Counted from the first letter of the stretch, positions 45,759-55,853 are shown. The stretch is 64,000 nt of DNA from Azospirillum sp. (GCA_016124535.1 WGNK01000003.1:350001-414000); one strand, 5' to 3'. Notes: generated by a model from the letters alone, not told the origin. A program made the numbers and translations.

Positions 45759-45945
45759 CCCTTGGCGTCGCGGTTTCTCCCCAACTGCCGGGCCAAATCC
45801 TTCGGGACAGTTGCATTGTTTTCGGGGCTCCGGCATGCTGGCGGCCGCTCAAAAAAGCCATGCGGGCGCCTGGAAGGCGTAAACCGGACGGTGCGTGAGC
45901 GGCAGGGGCTGCATAAAGAATCGTAGCACTCAACTGGGGGAACCG

Positions 45946-48036
45946 ATGACCATCGGATTTTTGTTCGTCATCGCCTGCGGCCTGATGGCGCTCGCCTACG
46001 GCGCCTACGCAGGTCGGCTGGTTATGTCGGCAAGTGCCGGCAACCAGCGTATGCAAGAAATCGCGGGCGCCATTCAGGAAGGCGCACAAGCCTATCTCAG
46101 CCGTCAATACAAGACCATCGCCATGGTGGGTGTGGTCGTTCTGGCCCTGCTGACCTGGCGCCTCGGCGTTCATGTCGGCATCGGCTTCCTGATCGGCTCG
46201 GTGCTGTCGGGGGCGGCGGGCTTCATCGGGATGAACGTCTCGGTCCGCGCCAATGTCCGCACCGCTGAGGCGGCGCGGTCTGGCCTGCCGCAGGCACTCG
46301 ACATCGCCTTCAAGTCGGGTGCGATCACCGGCTTTCTGGTGGTCGGCCTGGGCCTGCTGGGGGTCACGATCTATTACGCCGTGCTGCTCAAGATCGGCCT
46401 GCCGCAGCGTGATGTTCTGGAAGCGCTGGTCGCGCTCAGCTTCGGTGCGTCTCTGATCTCGATCTTTGCCCGTCTGGGCGGCGGCATCTTCACCAAGGGG
46501 GCCGATGTCGGTGCCGATCTGGTCGGCAAAGTCGAGGCCGGCATTCCCGAGGATGATCCCCGCAACCCGGCCGTGATCGCGGACAACGTCGGCGACAATG
46601 TCGGCGACTGCGCCGGCATGGCCGCCGACCTGTTCGAGACCTACGCCGTCACCATCGTCGCGACCATGCTGCTGGCCGCGATTTTCTTCGCTCCCGGCGT
46701 TGCCCAGACCAACCTGCTCTTCTACCCGCTGGTGATCGGCGGCGTCTGCATCATCGGCTCGGTGATCGGCACCTTCTTCGTCAAGCTCGGCGCCAGCAAC
46801 AACATCATGGGCGCGCTCTACAAGGGCTTCATCGCCAGCGCCGCGGTCGCGGCACCGTTGATTCTGGTCGCGACCTATCTTCTGGTGCCGGAGCCGGTGG
46901 CGATGATCGGCGGCGGCAGCGTGACCTGGGCCAAGCTGTTCTTCTGCAGCCTGGTCGGGCTCGGCGTGACCGGCCTGATCGTGTGGATCACCGAGTATTA
47001 TACCGACAGCAAGTTCCGGCCGGTGCGCTCGATTGCCAAGGCCTCTGAAACCGGCCACGGCACCAACATCATCCAGGGCCTGGCGGTGTCGATGGAAGCG
47101 ACCGCGCTGCCGGTTCTGGTGATCTGCGCCGGCATCCTGATTGCTTTCAAGCTGGCCGGTGTCTTCGGGATCGGCATTGCCGCGACCACGATGCTGGCTT
47201 TGGCCGGCATGGTGGTGGCGATCGACGCTTTCGGTCCGGTGACCGATAACGCCGGCGGCATCGCCGAGATGTCGCACCTGCCCAAGGAAATCCGGGTGAT
47301 CACCGATGCGCTGGACGCGGTCGGCAACACAACCAAGGCGGTGACCAAGGGCTATGCGATCGCCTCGGCCGGTTTGGCGGCCCTGGTGTTGTTCGCCGCC
47401 TATATCCAGGACCTCAGCCACTATTTCCCGAATTTGACGGTCAAGTTCGAGTTGCAGAACCCTTACGTCGTGGTCGGCCTTCTGATCGGCGGCCTGCTGC
47501 CCTACCTGTTCGGCGCCATGGGCATGACCGCGGTCGGCCGTGCTGCCGGCTCGGTGGTGGTTGAAGTGCGGCGTCAGTTCCGGGAAATCCCCGGCATCAT
47601 GGAAGGCACCGGCAAGCCGGACTACGGCAAGGCGGTTGACTTGCTGACCAAGGCGGCGATCAAGGAAATGGTGATTCCCTCGATGCTGCCGGTGTTTGCG
47701 CCGATCGCGCTCTATGTCTTCGTGCTTCTGGTCGCGGGCCAGTCGGAAGCGTTCAGCGCGCTGGGCGCCATGCTGCTCGGCACCATCGTCACCGGCGTCT
47801 TCGTCGCGCTGTCGATGACCGCCGGTGGCGGTGCCTGGGACAATGCCAAGAAGTACATCGAAGACGGCAACCACGGCGGCAAGGGTTCCGACGCTCACAA
47901 GGCGGCGGTGACCGGCGATACCGTCGGCGACCCGTACAAGGACACCGCCGGCCCGGCGGTCAATCCGATGATCAAGATCGCCAATATCGTCGCGATTCTG
48001 CTGCTGGCGATTCTGGCCAAGATGGCGGCCGGCTGA
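45946..48036 (+). CDS. hppA: K(+)-independent proton-translocating membrane pyrophosphatase
   Basis: 696 residues with about 16 membrane helices. Substrate-binding motifs are [54 protein letters not shown] (read in pieces) and, at the C-terminus, [12 protein letters not shown] and [23 protein letters not shown]. The GNTTKA motif has Lys464, the residue that makes the enzyme K(+)-independent; K(+)-dependent forms carry Ala there. It hydrolyses pyrophosphate to pump protons, as in Rhodospirillum rubrum. ATG at 45946 follows TGGGGGAACC. A strong terminator lies 22 bases behind the stop. Confidence 0.97.
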   Translation: MTIGFLFVIACGLMALAYGAYAGRLVMSASAGNQRMQEIAGAIQEGAQAYLSRQYKTIAMVGVVVLALLTWRLGVHVGIGFLIGSVLSGAAGFIGMNVSVRANVRTAEAARSGLPQALDIAFKSGAITGFLVVGLGLLGVTIYYAVLLKIGLPQRDVLEALVALSFGASLISIFARLGGGIFTKGADVGADLVGKVEAGIPEDDPRNPAVIADNVGDNVGDCAGMAADLFETYAVTIVATMLLAAIFFAPGVAQTNLLFYPLVIGGVCIIGSVIGTFFVKLGASNNIMGALYKGFIASAAVAAPLILVATYLLVPEPVAMIGGGSVTWAKLFFCSLVGLGVTGLIVWITEYYTDSKFRPVRSIAKASETGHGTNIIQGLAVSMEATALPVLVICAGILIAFKLAGVFGIGIAATTMLALAGMVVAIDAFGPVTDNAGGIAEMSHLPKEIRVITDALDAVGNTTKAVTKGYAIASAGLAALVLFAAYIQDLSHYFPNLTVKFELQNPYVVVGLLIGGLLPYLFGAMGMTAVGRAAGSVVVEVRRQFREIPGIMEGTGKPDYGKAVDLLTKAAIKEMVIPSMLPVFAPIALYVFVLLVAGQSEAFSALGAMLLGTIVTGVFVALSMTAGGGAWDNAKKYIEDGNHGGKGSDAHKAAVTGDTVGDPYKDTAGPAVNPMIKIANIVAILLLAILAKMAAG

Positions 48037-48057
48037 GCCTATTCCGCCTCTCCCCAA

Positions 48058-48085
48058 CCCCTCCCCTCCGGGGGAGGGGATTTTT
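48058..48085 (+). terminator. Rho-independent terminator of hppA
   Basis: CCCCTCCCC (48058-48066), loop TCCG (48067-48070) and GGGGAGGGG (48071-48079) form a perfect nine-pair stem, followed by ATTTTT (48080-48085). It is the clearest intrinsic terminator in the window and closes the riboflavin-thiL-hppA stretch. Confidence 0.93.
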
Positions 48086-48153
48086 GCTAAAAGAGTCCAA
48101 GGGCCTCGGCCCTTGGGCCGGGGGGCGTGGGGGGCGGTGTCCCCCACAGTCTC

Positions 48154-49083
48154 CTAGCCGGCGGTATTGAGGCTGTGGACGACCTCGCCCAGCACCCGCT
48201 CGGCATCCTCGTGGGCGACCTGGCAGGTGCCCGCCGCAGCGTGGCCGCCGCCGCCATAGGACAGCATCAGCGCACCGATATCGGCGCGCGAGGCGCGGTT
48301 CAGGATCGATTTGCCGACCGCAAGCACGGTATTCTGCTGGCGCAAGCCCCACAGGACATGGATTGAGACGGTTGCGGTCGGGTTCAGCGCATAGATCATG
48401 AAGCGGTTGCCGGCCCAGATCGGGTCCTCGTGGCGCAAATCGGTGATCACGACGTGGCCGACCAGCCGGGCGCAGCGCTCAAGCTGTTGGATGAAGCGGC
48501 GGTGGTGGGCACGGTAGAGATCGACTCGCTCCTGGACATCGGGCAGCGCCAGGATCTCCGCGATGGTCAAGCTGTGGCAGGCGTCGATCAGTTCCATCAT
48601 CAGTTGGTAGTTGGAAACCCGGAAGTCGCGGAAGCGGCCGAGCCCGGTGCGGGCATCCATGATGAAATTGAGCAGGGTCCAGCCGTCCGGCGCCAGGATA
48701 TCGGCCTTCTCGTATTGCGCCGAGTCGGCCTGATCGACCGCCTGCATCATCTCGTCGGGGATGTTGGGGAAGCGCTCGCGGCCGCCGAAATGGCGCCAGA
48801 CCACCCGTGCCGCTGAGGGGGCGTCGGCATCGATGATATGGTTGGGGCGCTGGCCGACCCGTTCCAACTCGCTGGAATGATGGTCGAACACCAGGTGGGC
48901 AGCCCCGACATAGGGCAGATTGGTGGTGATGTCGTCGGCGGTAATCTCGATCTTGCCGTCCTGCATGTCCTTGGGGTGGACGAACTTGATCTCATCGACC
49001 AGTTCCAGTTCCCGCAGCAGGACGGCGCAGACCAGGCCATCGAAATCGGAGCGGGTCACCAGACGGAACTTCTTGACGGACAT
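48154..49083 (-). CDS. DHH family phosphoesterase
   Basis: 309 residues. The DHH subfamily motifs are RSDFDGLVCAVLL (motif I), AADIT...DAPSAARVVW, and HLVFDHHSSEL (the DHH signature), with a Gly-rich GALMLSYGGGGHAAAGTCQVAHED loop (DHHA1) near the C-terminus. The family includes exopolyphosphatases, nanoRNases and cyclic-dinucleotide phosphodiesterases; the substrate is not clear. ATG at 49083 follows AGGGAGG; extension to 49170 is unlikely. It is convergent with hppA. Confidence 0.85.
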   Translation of the reverse strand: MSVKKFRLVTRSDFDGLVCAVLLRELELVDEIKFVHPKDMQDGKIEITADDITTNLPYVGAAHLVFDHHSSELERVGQRPNHIIDADAPSAARVVWRHFGGRERFPNIPDEMMQAVDQADSAQYEKADILAPDGWTLLNFIMDARTGLGRFRDFRVSNYQLMMELIDACHSLTIAEILALPDVQERVDLYRAHHRRFIQQLERCARLVGHVVITDLRHEDPIWAGNRFMIYALNPTATVSIHVLWGLRQQNTVLAVGKSILNRASRADIGALMLSYGGGGHAAAGTCQVAHEDAERVLGEVVHSLNTAG

Positions 49084-49239
49084 TGGGTGCCTCCCTGGTC
49101 CGAAGCGGACTCTTGATCGGGCAAGCGATAGCGGTTTTTCGCCAGTTTGCCAAGCCAACGCTCCCGGCATCGATGCGATCGGACTTTGTTCCGGTCGATG
49201 CCTATGAAATAATCTTCATGAAAGAGGCGGAAAGCGAGC

Positions 49240-50097
49240 ATGGATTCCAAGTCGGGAAGTTCGGGCGGGCGGGTGGTGACGGCCTGCGTCCTCGTGATCG
49301 GCAATGAAATCCTGTCGGGCCGGACCCAGGACGTCAATTTGAGCTATCTTGCCCGGAAGCTGGCGGCGCTCGGGGTCCGCCTGCGCGAGGCGCGGGTGAT
49401 CGCCGATGACGAGGCCGCGATCGTCGCCGCGGTCAACCAGTGCCGGACTTGCTACGACTATGTTTTCACCACCGGTGGCATCGGTCCGACCCATGACGAT
49501 ATCACCTCCGCCGCGGTCGCCAAGGCGTTCGGCGTCGCGCTGGAACGCCATGCCGAGGCGGAGCGGCGCCTGGTCGCCCATTATCGCGGCGGCACGCTGA
49601 ACGCCGCGCGTTTGCGCATGGCCGAACTGCCGGTCGGCGCGACGCTGATCGACAACCCGGTCAGCATGGCGCCGGGGTTTCGCCTCGACAATGTCCTGGT
49701 CCTGGCCGGGGTGCCGCGGATCATGCAGGCGATGTTCGAGAGTGTGGCGCCCAACCTGACCGGCGGCGCGGTTCAGCATGCGCTCACCGTCAGCTGTGAG
49801 CTGGCCGAAGGCGAACTGGCGGCGGCGCTGACCGCGCTGCAGGGGCGCTGGCCGGATCTCGAGATCGGCAGCTATCCCTATTTCCGCCGTGGCTATTTCG
49901 GGGTCAGTCTGGTGCTGCGCGGCACCGATACCGCCCGGCTCGACCAGGCCGCAGCCACGCTTTGCGACATCGTGCGCGGTATGGGTGGCCATCCGACGCT
50001 GACCGGTGCCGACGGCGACCACAGCGGTGGCGAGAAAGCGGACGGCACCAGCGGAGAAACGCGGAGGGTATTGGGTGATGAGGATGCAACCCCATGA
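49240..50097 (+). CDS. CinA N-terminal / molybdopterin-binding domain protein
   Basis: 285 residues. CVLVIGNEILSGRTQDVNLSYLARKLAALGVRLREARVIADD, FTTGGIGPTHDDITSAAVAKAF and the C-terminal part (PVSMAPGFRLDNVLVLAGVPRIMQAMFESV) form the MoaB/MogA-like domain of competence/damage-inducible protein CinA. The C-terminal amidase (PncC) domain of full CinA is absent. Such short forms are common in alphaproteobacteria; the activity may be ADP-ribose or FAD pyrophosphatase-like, but this is not shown. Its last 20 bases overlap the next small membrane gene. Confidence 0.87.
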   Translation: MDSKSGSSGGRVVTACVLVIGNEILSGRTQDVNLSYLARKLAALGVRLREARVIADDEAAIVAAVNQCRTCYDYVFTTGGIGPTHDDITSAAVAKAFGVALERHAEAERRLVAHYRGGTLNAARLRMAELPVGATLIDNPVSMAPGFRLDNVLVLAGVPRIMQAMFESVAPNLTGGAVQHALTVSCELAEGELAAALTALQGRWPDLEIGSYPYFRRGYFGVSLVLRGTDTARLDQAAATLCDIVRGMGGHPTLTGADGDHSGGEKADGTSGETRRVLGDEDATP

Positions 50098-50386
50098 ACG
50101 CGCCGCGATCCTGTTCCTGCTGAAACACCTGGTTTCGGGGATCGCCGGGGCGCTGACGCTGGGAACCGGTCTCCTGGTGCTCGACGTGGCCAAGCTGGGC
50201 ACGCTGATCGCCAACAGTCCTCACGCCATCGAAGCCCTGGTGCTGCTGTTCCTGGGCCTCAGCGTCACGTTCGGCAGTGTCGCGATGGGGATCGGGGTGA
50301 TGGGCCTGGGCGCCGGGGAAGCGCAGAAAACCGGCCCGGAGGACGACGGCGAGGGCGCGCGGACGCGCCCCCGCCGAACGCAGTAG
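50078..50386 (+). CDS. Small two-TM membrane protein
   Basis: 102 residues. Two hydrophobic segments (about 10-35, AAILFLLKHLVSGIAGALTLGTGLLV, and about 50-78, ALVLLFLGLSVTFGSVAMGIGVMGLG), then a charged disordered tail (EDDGEGARTRPRRTQ). GGAGGG lies nine bases before ATG at 50078; GTG at 50075 is equally near. It overlaps the end of the CinA-like gene by 20 bases, so translation is probably coupled. It converges with phaC. No family recognised. Confidence 0.65.
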   Translation: MRMQPHERAAILFLLKHLVSGIAGALTLGTGLLVLDVAKLGTLIANSPHAIEALVLLFLGLSVTFGSVAMGIGVMGLGAGEAQKTGPEDDGEGARTRPRRTQ

Positions 50387-50394
50387 GCGATAAC

Positions 50395-52194
50395 TCAGAC
50401 GCCGGCCTTCATCGCGATATAAGTGCCGGGCGCATCCATCAGTGCCGGAAGACCGCCCGCGCCCGGAGTCCGGGCCGGCACCTTCTCGTCGCTGTACTTG
50501 GCAACCCATTTGTGCCACTCGGGCCACCACGAGCCTTCCTGCTGGGACGCGCCCTGCAGCCAGGCATCGGGGTTCTTGGGCAGCTTGGCGTTGGTCCAGT
50601 AACAGTATTTATTGCCGGCCGGCGGGTTGATCACGCCCGCGATATGGCCCGATGCCGCCAGCACGAACTTGATCGGGCCGGAGAACACCTGGGTCGCCGA
50701 GTAGGTCGATTTCCACGGCGCGATATGGTCTTCGCGGGTGGACAGGAAGAACGCCGGCGCCTTGATCCGGGACAGGTCGATCGGCACGCCGCTCAGGGTC
50801 ACCCCGCCGGCCTTGATCAACAGGTTCTTCTGGTAGAGGTTGCGCAAGTACCAGCTGTGCATGGCCGCCGGCATCCGGGTCGAATCCGCGTTCCAGTACA
50901 GCAGGTCGAACGGGAAGGGGTCCTTGCCCAGCAGGTAGTTGTTGACGACGAACGACCAGATCAGGTCGTTGGCCCGCAACATATTGAATGTCATCGCCAT
51001 CTGGCTGCCGTCGAGGTAGCCCTTTTCGTTCATCTTCTCTTCGAGCATCGAAATCTGCTCTTCGTCGATGAACACCGACAGCTCACCGGCCTCGGTGAAG
51101 TCGGTCATGGTCGTGAAGTAGGTGCCGCTGCGGATGCGGTGGTCGTTCTTCGCGTCCATATAGGCGATGGTGGTGGCGAGCAAGGTGCCGCCCAGACAAT
51201 AACCGATGCCGTTGACTTCATCCTCGCCGGTCGCAATCTTGATCTGGTCAAGTGCTTCCAGCGGCCCTTCCTTCAGATAGTCATCGAACATTTTGTTCGA
51301 CAGGCGCTCGTCGGGGTTGACCCACGAGATCACGAACACCGTAAAGCCCTGATCGACGATCCACTTGATCAGCGAGTTCTTCGGCCGCAGATCCATAATG
51401 TAGTATTTATTGATCCAGGGCGGCACGATCAGGATCGGGCGCTTGTACACATCCGGGGTGGTCGGCGTGTACTGGACCAGCTGCATCAGCTCGTTCTGGT
51501 AGATCACCTTGCCGGGGGTGACCGCAATATTCTTGCCGACCTGGAAAGCGTCATAGTCGGTCATGCTGATCTTGAGCTGGCCTTTGCCACGCTCGAGATC
51601 CTTCAGCATGTTCTCCAGACCCTTGACCAGATTATCGCCACCGGATTCAACGGTGGTCCGCAGAACCTCCGGATTGGTCATCACGAAGTTGCTGGGCGCC
51701 ATCGCATCGACGAACTGGCGAGTATAAAAGTCGACTTTCTTGGAGGTTTTATCATCCAGGCCGTCGACATCTTTGACGGTGTCCTGCAGCCAGCGCGCGG
51801 TCAACAGATAGGACTGCTTGATGTAGTCGAAAACGGTATTCTCGTCCCAGGCGGCATCCTTGAAGCGGCGATCCTCGGCCGAGGGTGCGATCACCGGATC
51901 GGGGTCCTGGCCGAGCAGACGCTGGGTGGTGCGCTGCCACAGCGTCATATAGTCGTGCCACAGCGACATCTGGGCCTGGACCATCTTGGCCGGGTCCGCC
52001 ATCATCTTGGAGGTCATCTCCAGGAAGGCTTGGCCGATGTTGAGCGGGTCGGACGGTGGCTTGACCCCTTCCATCGCCTGACGGGTCAGGAATTCGGTGA
52101 CGAGCTTTTGGCTCTGCTCGGCGATCCGGGCCATTGCCCGGGACATTTCTACAGGATCTGGGAGTTTCACGTCTGGGCCCTGTGGTTCGGCCAT
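50395..52194 (-). CDS. phaC: Class I poly(3-hydroxyalkanoate) synthase
   Basis: 599 residues, the normal length for class I PhaC. N-terminal helical domain to about 200, then an alpha/beta-hydrolase domain: VPPWINKYYIMDL, the lipase-like box GYCLGG (catalytic Cys333), VPIDLSRIKAPAFFLSTREDHIAPW (catalytic Asp) and the His in ASGHIAGVINPP. It polymerises 3-hydroxyacyl-CoA into granules. AAGGATGG lies upstream of ATG at 52194; the 688-codon frame extends upstream without support. No phaA, phaB or phasin gene is within the window. Confidence 0.96.
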   Translation of the reverse strand: MAEPQGPDVKLPDPVEMSRAMARIAEQSQKLVTEFLTRQAMEGVKPPSDPLNIGQAFLEMTSKMMADPAKMVQAQMSLWHDYMTLWQRTTQRLLGQDPDPVIAPSAEDRRFKDAAWDENTVFDYIKQSYLLTARWLQDTVKDVDGLDDKTSKKVDFYTRQFVDAMAPSNFVMTNPEVLRTTVESGGDNLVKGLENMLKDLERGKGQLKISMTDYDAFQVGKNIAVTPGKVIYQNELMQLVQYTPTTPDVYKRPILIVPPWINKYYIMDLRPKNSLIKWIVDQGFTVFVISWVNPDERLSNKMFDDYLKEGPLEALDQIKIATGEDEVNGIGYCLGGTLLATTIAYMDAKNDHRIRSGTYFTTMTDFTEAGELSVFIDEEQISMLEEKMNEKGYLDGSQMAMTFNMLRANDLIWSFVVNNYLLGKDPFPFDLLYWNADSTRMPAAMHSWYLRNLYQKNLLIKAGGVTLSGVPIDLSRIKAPAFFLSTREDHIAPWKSTYSATQVFSGPIKFVLAASGHIAGVINPPAGNKYCYWTNAKLPKNPDAWLQGASQQEGSWWPEWHKWVAKYSDEKVPARTPGAGGLPALMDAPGTYIAMKAGV

Positions 52195-52382
52195 GATTCC
52201 ATCCTTACGAATTACCGGCCTCAGCTGTGATTGGCGCGAGGACCAGGTCGACGGCATTCTGGCGGCTCGGTGACCGGGTGGCGAGTAGGACTTGATGTCC
52301 TTCGCACAATGATACAGCATTCGCCATGTTTTTTCACTGCCGCGATTCGTTCGCGGCACCAGGCGGTGCCGGCGAGGCGGGC

Positions 52383-52832
52383 ATGTTGACCAGGAGCGAG
52401 GCGGGTTTGGATGTGATTTCTCGGCCGCCGGGCCGTTGCCGGCGACGTATGGTCGCGGCATCGTTGCTGCTGGCGATGGCCGGCGCCGCGACGACTGCCG
52501 GCTGCAGCGACCGGGTCCTGGAGACCGGTTGGGGCTACGCCTATTTCTACGGCGAGCCGGTGCCCGACCCGGTGCCGACGCCGCCGGTGCAACGGATCAC
52601 CGGCGCCGACCCGAACTATCCCAACCTGGCCGGTGTCCCCAACCGGCCGCCGCTGCCGCCCGATGCCGAGGAACGCGCCGAGCGTCTCGCCCGCCTGGAG
52701 GGCGATGCCCGCTCCGGCCACCTCGCCGAGCAGCTGCTGAAGGAGGAGGCTCCGGCCCTGCCCGAGCCGCTTGCCGTGCCGCCGGTGCCGGCTCAGGCGC
52801 CCCCGCCAGTCCAGCCGGCCCCGAAGAGCTGA
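52383..52832 (+). CDS. Putative lipoprotein
   Basis: 149 residues with the chosen start. A basic region (RCRRR) is followed by a hydrophobic core and a lipobox (LLAMAGAATTAGC; TAGC with the acylated Cys), so it should be exported and lipidated. The mature part is Pro-rich (YGEPVPDPVPTPP, PNRPPLPPDAEERAERLARLEGDARSGHLAEQLL) and ends in a Pro/Ala tail. ATG at 52383 keeps the basic n-region; an earlier ATG at 52326 is also open. Related lipoproteins of unknown role occur in alphaproteobacteria. It is divergent from phaC. Confidence 0.7.
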   Translation: MLTRSEAGLDVISRPPGRCRRRMVAASLLLAMAGAATTAGCSDRVLETGWGYAYFYGEPVPDPVPTPPVQRITGADPNYPNLAGVPNRPPLPPDAEERAERLARLEGDARSGHLAEQLLKEEAPALPEPLAVPPVPAQAPPPVQPAPKS

Positions 52833-53134
52833 GGTTTGGCGGCACCCACGCGCGCGGCGGCGAGAGCCATTGGGTGACGTTTTCGCGCACCACCTGCCGG
52901 CCAATTGAACGGCAGGGGGAGATAGCCATTGCAATGCCGCGGCAGCCATGACTTGTTCCCGCGGTTTTAGCGCTTTTGCCGAGCGCAGGAAGGGGAGTGC
53001 GGTGGTGACAGCAACGCGGTCTCGGTCGGCAGCGGCGACCAGCGCGGGGCGCCGCGACTCCGCCCCAGGGCAGGCGTCGCCGGTTTTGCCGATGGCTGAG
53101 CCGCATCTCATCGACCTTGGACGAGCGCTGGGGA
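52833..53134. other. Intergenic region with nothing recognised
   Basis: About 300 bases between the lipoprotein and the secreted helical-repeat gene on the same strand. No convincing gene, hairpin or promoter motif was found. Confidence 0.5.
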
Positions 53135-54538
53135 ATGGCGGCAACTGATCCGACCACGGTATCGAGAGCCTGCGACGGCGCCCTGGCCTGGGTGTTCGCC
53201 GTCGCCCGAGCCGCCGTGCTGGCCGCGGTGACCTTGTGGGGCATTGCCGGGCCGGTGGCCGCGAGAGCCGCCGACGATGCCGCCAACGCGACCAGTGCGG
53301 CCAATCGTCAGTTCATCCAGGCGATGCAGCTGATCCGCAAGGCCGATTCGACCTACGACGCCGCCGCCGAGGCGCGTCTGCTGCGCGAGGCCGACCGCCT
53401 GCTGGCCGATGTCGTGACCCGCTTTCCCGATACCGACCTCGCGGTCCAGCTGATCACCAATCAATTTGTCGGTGATTTCGACTATTTCGAATTTCAGACC
53501 CGGGTCAAGGGACTGGTCTGCAGCCAGCCGCTGTCTTCCGCCTGCCTGCTGTTCCGCATCGCCGGCCTGTTGCCGCCGATCGAAACCCCGATCACAACGG
53601 CGCGCTGGGATTGGCTGTCGCTGGCGGTTGCCTACCACCGGCTGGGCGACCCGACCCGTGCCCAGGAGATCATCGCCCCTTTTCTCGCCGCGGTTCGCCG
53701 CAGCGTGCCGCCGGAAGGCACCGAGCGCGATCTTTTCGTCGCCCGGGCGCTGGCCCTGACCAACCAGATCCCCTTGGCGCTGGAGCTTGCCCGGCAGATT
53801 CCCGACTGCTCAACCCGTATCTACGATCTGACCGACATCGCCGAAGCGGCGCTATGGCAGGGCGACAAGCAACAGGCCTCCGACCTCGCGGAGGAGGCGC
53901 GCAGCTATGCCGCCGCGAAAAACTGTACCTGGGAACTCGGGCTGGTCAGCCAAGCGCTCTATGACACCGGCCGCGAGGCCGATGCGCGCACGCTGTTCCT
54001 CAATACCATCGAACAGCAGTTCTCCAAATTCAAGGAAAGCAAGGGCGACTGCTGCCCGCCGGAGCTGGCGGTCGCGGCCGCCGATCTCGGCGACACCAAT
54101 CTGGCACTCAGCCTGCTGCGGGCGGTTCAGGACGAGAACCCGTGGACGATCGGCGCCGTGCTCGGACGCCTGGCCCGGCGTGGCGAGATCGGCGTGGTGG
54201 TTGCCTATGCCGAACAGATCGCCGACCTCGACGTCCGCGGCGAGGCCTTCGCCGAACTGATCGAGGCCTTCCTCGGTCGCAACGATCGCGCCAATGCCGA
54301 GGACATCATGAAGCAACTGGTCAAGCTGGCCGGCGATGCCACCGGCCGGCGGCCGGCCCTGCTCGCCCAGCGCGCCAAGGCGGAAAAGCTGATCTACAGC
54401 GGCGACCGCTGGCGCAAGACCTTCCAGCAGGCGGTGACCGCCGCCGAAAGCAGCAGCAGCTTCGTTCGCCGGGATATCGGCGGTCCGCTGCTCGCAGCGC
54501 TGGTCCGGATCGAGACCGGGTTGCCGCTGCTCGATTGA
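53135..54538 (+). CDS. Secreted helical-repeat (TPR-like) protein of unknown function
   Basis: 467 residues. A signal peptide is likely (ALAWVFAVARAAVLAAVTLWGIAGPVAARAADD, cleaved near AARA). The mature chain is helical and repeat-like: YDAAAEARLLREADRLLADVVTRFPDTDLA, LSLAVAYHRLGDPTRAQEIIAPFLA, ARALALTNQIPLALELARQIPD, AEAALWQGDKQQASDLAEEARSYA, ALYDTGREADARTLFLNTIEQ and AELIEAFLGRNDRANAEDIMKQL, consistent with about six to eight TPR-like hairpins. Two Cys pairs (CSQPLSSAC, DCCPPE) might form disulfides. ATG at 53135 is preferred over TTG at 53117. It probably acts as a periplasmic scaffold. Confidence 0.75.
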   Translation: MAATDPTTVSRACDGALAWVFAVARAAVLAAVTLWGIAGPVAARAADDAANATSAANRQFIQAMQLIRKADSTYDAAAEARLLREADRLLADVVTRFPDTDLAVQLITNQFVGDFDYFEFQTRVKGLVCSQPLSSACLLFRIAGLLPPIETPITTARWDWLSLAVAYHRLGDPTRAQEIIAPFLAAVRRSVPPEGTERDLFVARALALTNQIPLALELARQIPDCSTRIYDLTDIAEAALWQGDKQQASDLAEEARSYAAAKNCTWELGLVSQALYDTGREADARTLFLNTIEQQFSKFKESKGDCCPPELAVAAADLGDTNLALSLLRAVQDENPWTIGAVLGRLARRGEIGVVVAYAEQIADLDVRGEAFAELIEAFLGRNDRANAEDIMKQLVKLAGDATGRRPALLAQRAKAEKLIYSGDRWRKTFQQAVTAAESSSSFVRRDIGGPLLAALVRIETGLPLLD

Positions 54539-54551
54539 GCCGGCGGACGCC

Positions 54552-55853
54552 TCAGGTCAGCGTGCCACCGTCCTCGCACGGCGTCAGCGGGAACACGAAG
54601 GCCTGGCGACGGTCGAGCGTGACCGCGACCTGGCTGTCCTCGGCGGGCAGGAACGGTCCGGCGACCCGGGCGTGGAGATGGAAAATGCCGCCGTGGCCAT
54701 CCGGCATCGACAGGTGGATCAGACTGGTCCGCCCGAGCAGCCGGGCCGCCTCGACTCGCGCCAGATTGGGCAGGGCAGCGCCGGCACCGCCGGCCGGCGG
54801 CTCCAGCCGGAGTCCTTCGGGGCGGATCAGCACTTCGACCGTGGCGTCATTGCTGTAACAGCAGGAACAGGCCGCCTCCGGCACCGCGACGAACCCGACC
54901 GGAGTATCGACGCCGCCCCGCCGGACCTGACCGGTGAAGCGGTTGACCTCGCCGAAGAACGAGGCGGCATAGCCGTTGACCGGCCGGGCGTAGAGGTCGA
55001 CCGGGCAGCCGGTCTGCACCACCCGGCCCTCGCGCATCAGCACGATGCGGTCGGCCAGGAACATGGCTTCTTCGGGATCGTGGGTGACCACCAAGGTCGC
55101 GGCACCGCTGCGCTTGAGCACATGCAGGGTCTCGTCGCGCACCTGCTGGCGCAACCTGGCATCGAGCCCGGAAAACGGCTCGTCGAGCAGCAGCACGGCC
55201 GGTTGTGGCGCCAGGGCACGCGCCAGCGCCACCCGCTGCTGCTGGCCGCCGCTGAGCACATGGGGATAGGCGCCGGCATAGCCGTCCATCCCGACCTGCC
55301 GCAGGCAGGCCAGCGCCCGGCTGCGCCGCGCCGCCGCCGGCAGATGGCGGAGGCCGAACCGGACATTGTCGAGCACGGTGAGGTGGGGAAACAGCGCGTA
55401 GTCCTGGAACACCAGGCCGATCCCGCGGCGCTCCGGCGGCATCGCGCCATGGGCATCGGCAACCACGCGGCCGCCGACCCGGACGACGCCGCCCTGCAGC
55501 CGCTCCAGCCCGGCGGCGAGCCGCAGCAGCGTCGATTTGCCGCAACCCGATGGCCCGACCAGGCAGACGATTTCGCCGGCTCCGAGGGTCAGCGTCACGT
55601 CGTCCAGCGCCGTCAGCTTGCCGAAGCGGTGGCTGACCCCGGCCAGCGCCAGGGCCTCGATCGGCAGTGCCGCAACCTGCTCCGGGCCGCGGGCATCGAG
55701 CGTGCGCGCCGTTGGCTGCCGCAGCGAGACGGGCGCTGCCCCGCAGGGCGGACTTTCCGGCGGTGCCGTCATGCTGTCGGGACGGGCCAGCCAGCCACCG
55801 GCGGACGGCGCGACTGCCGGGGCGGGACGGTCGGTGCGGAGTTGATACTCCAT
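54552..55853 (-). CDS. ABC transporter ATPase, FbpC/Pot-like with TOBE domain
   Basis: 433 residues. A long non-conserved N-terminus (about 65 residues) is followed by a full ATPase: Walker A GPSGCGKST, Q-loop FQDYALFPHLTV, signature LSGGQQQRVALARAL, Walker B VLLLDEPFSGLD and H-loop THDPEEAMF. A C-terminal TOBE-type regulatory domain includes an unusual Cys cluster (EAACSCCYSN). The length and TOBE region match FbpC/PotA import ATPases for iron or other solutes. ATG at 55853 has GAGAGG. It lies 160 bases behind an Ssu-like operon that already has its own ATPase; no second permease or binding protein is adjacent. Confidence 0.9.
   Translation of the reverse strand: MEYQLRTDRPAPAVAPSAGGWLARPDSMTAPPESPPCGAAPVSLRQPTARTLDARGPEQVAALPIEALALAGVSHRFGKLTALDDVTLTLGAGEIVCLVGPSGCGKSTLLRLAAGLERLQGGVVRVGGRVVADAHGAMPPERRGIGLVFQDYALFPHLTVLDNVRFGLRHLPAAARRSRALACLRQVGMDGYAGAYPHVLSGGQQQRVALARALAPQPAVLLLDEPFSGLDARLRQQVRDETLHVLKRSGAATLVVTHDPEEAMFLADRIVLMREGRVVQTGCPVDLYARPVNGYAASFFGEVNRFTGQVRRGGVDTPVGFVAVPEAACSCCYSNDATVEVLIRPEGLRLEPPAGGAGAALPNLARVEAARLLGRTSLIHLSMPDGHGGIFHLHARVAGPFLPAEDSQVAVTLDRRQAFVFPLTPCEDGGTLT

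Noticed and set aside
45670..48147. 825-codon open frame on the minus strand
   Set aside because: Antisense to hppA and the FliL-like gene; His/Asp/Arg-rich translation with no family.
50512..52230. 572-codon plus-strand frame
   Set aside because: Antisense to phaC.
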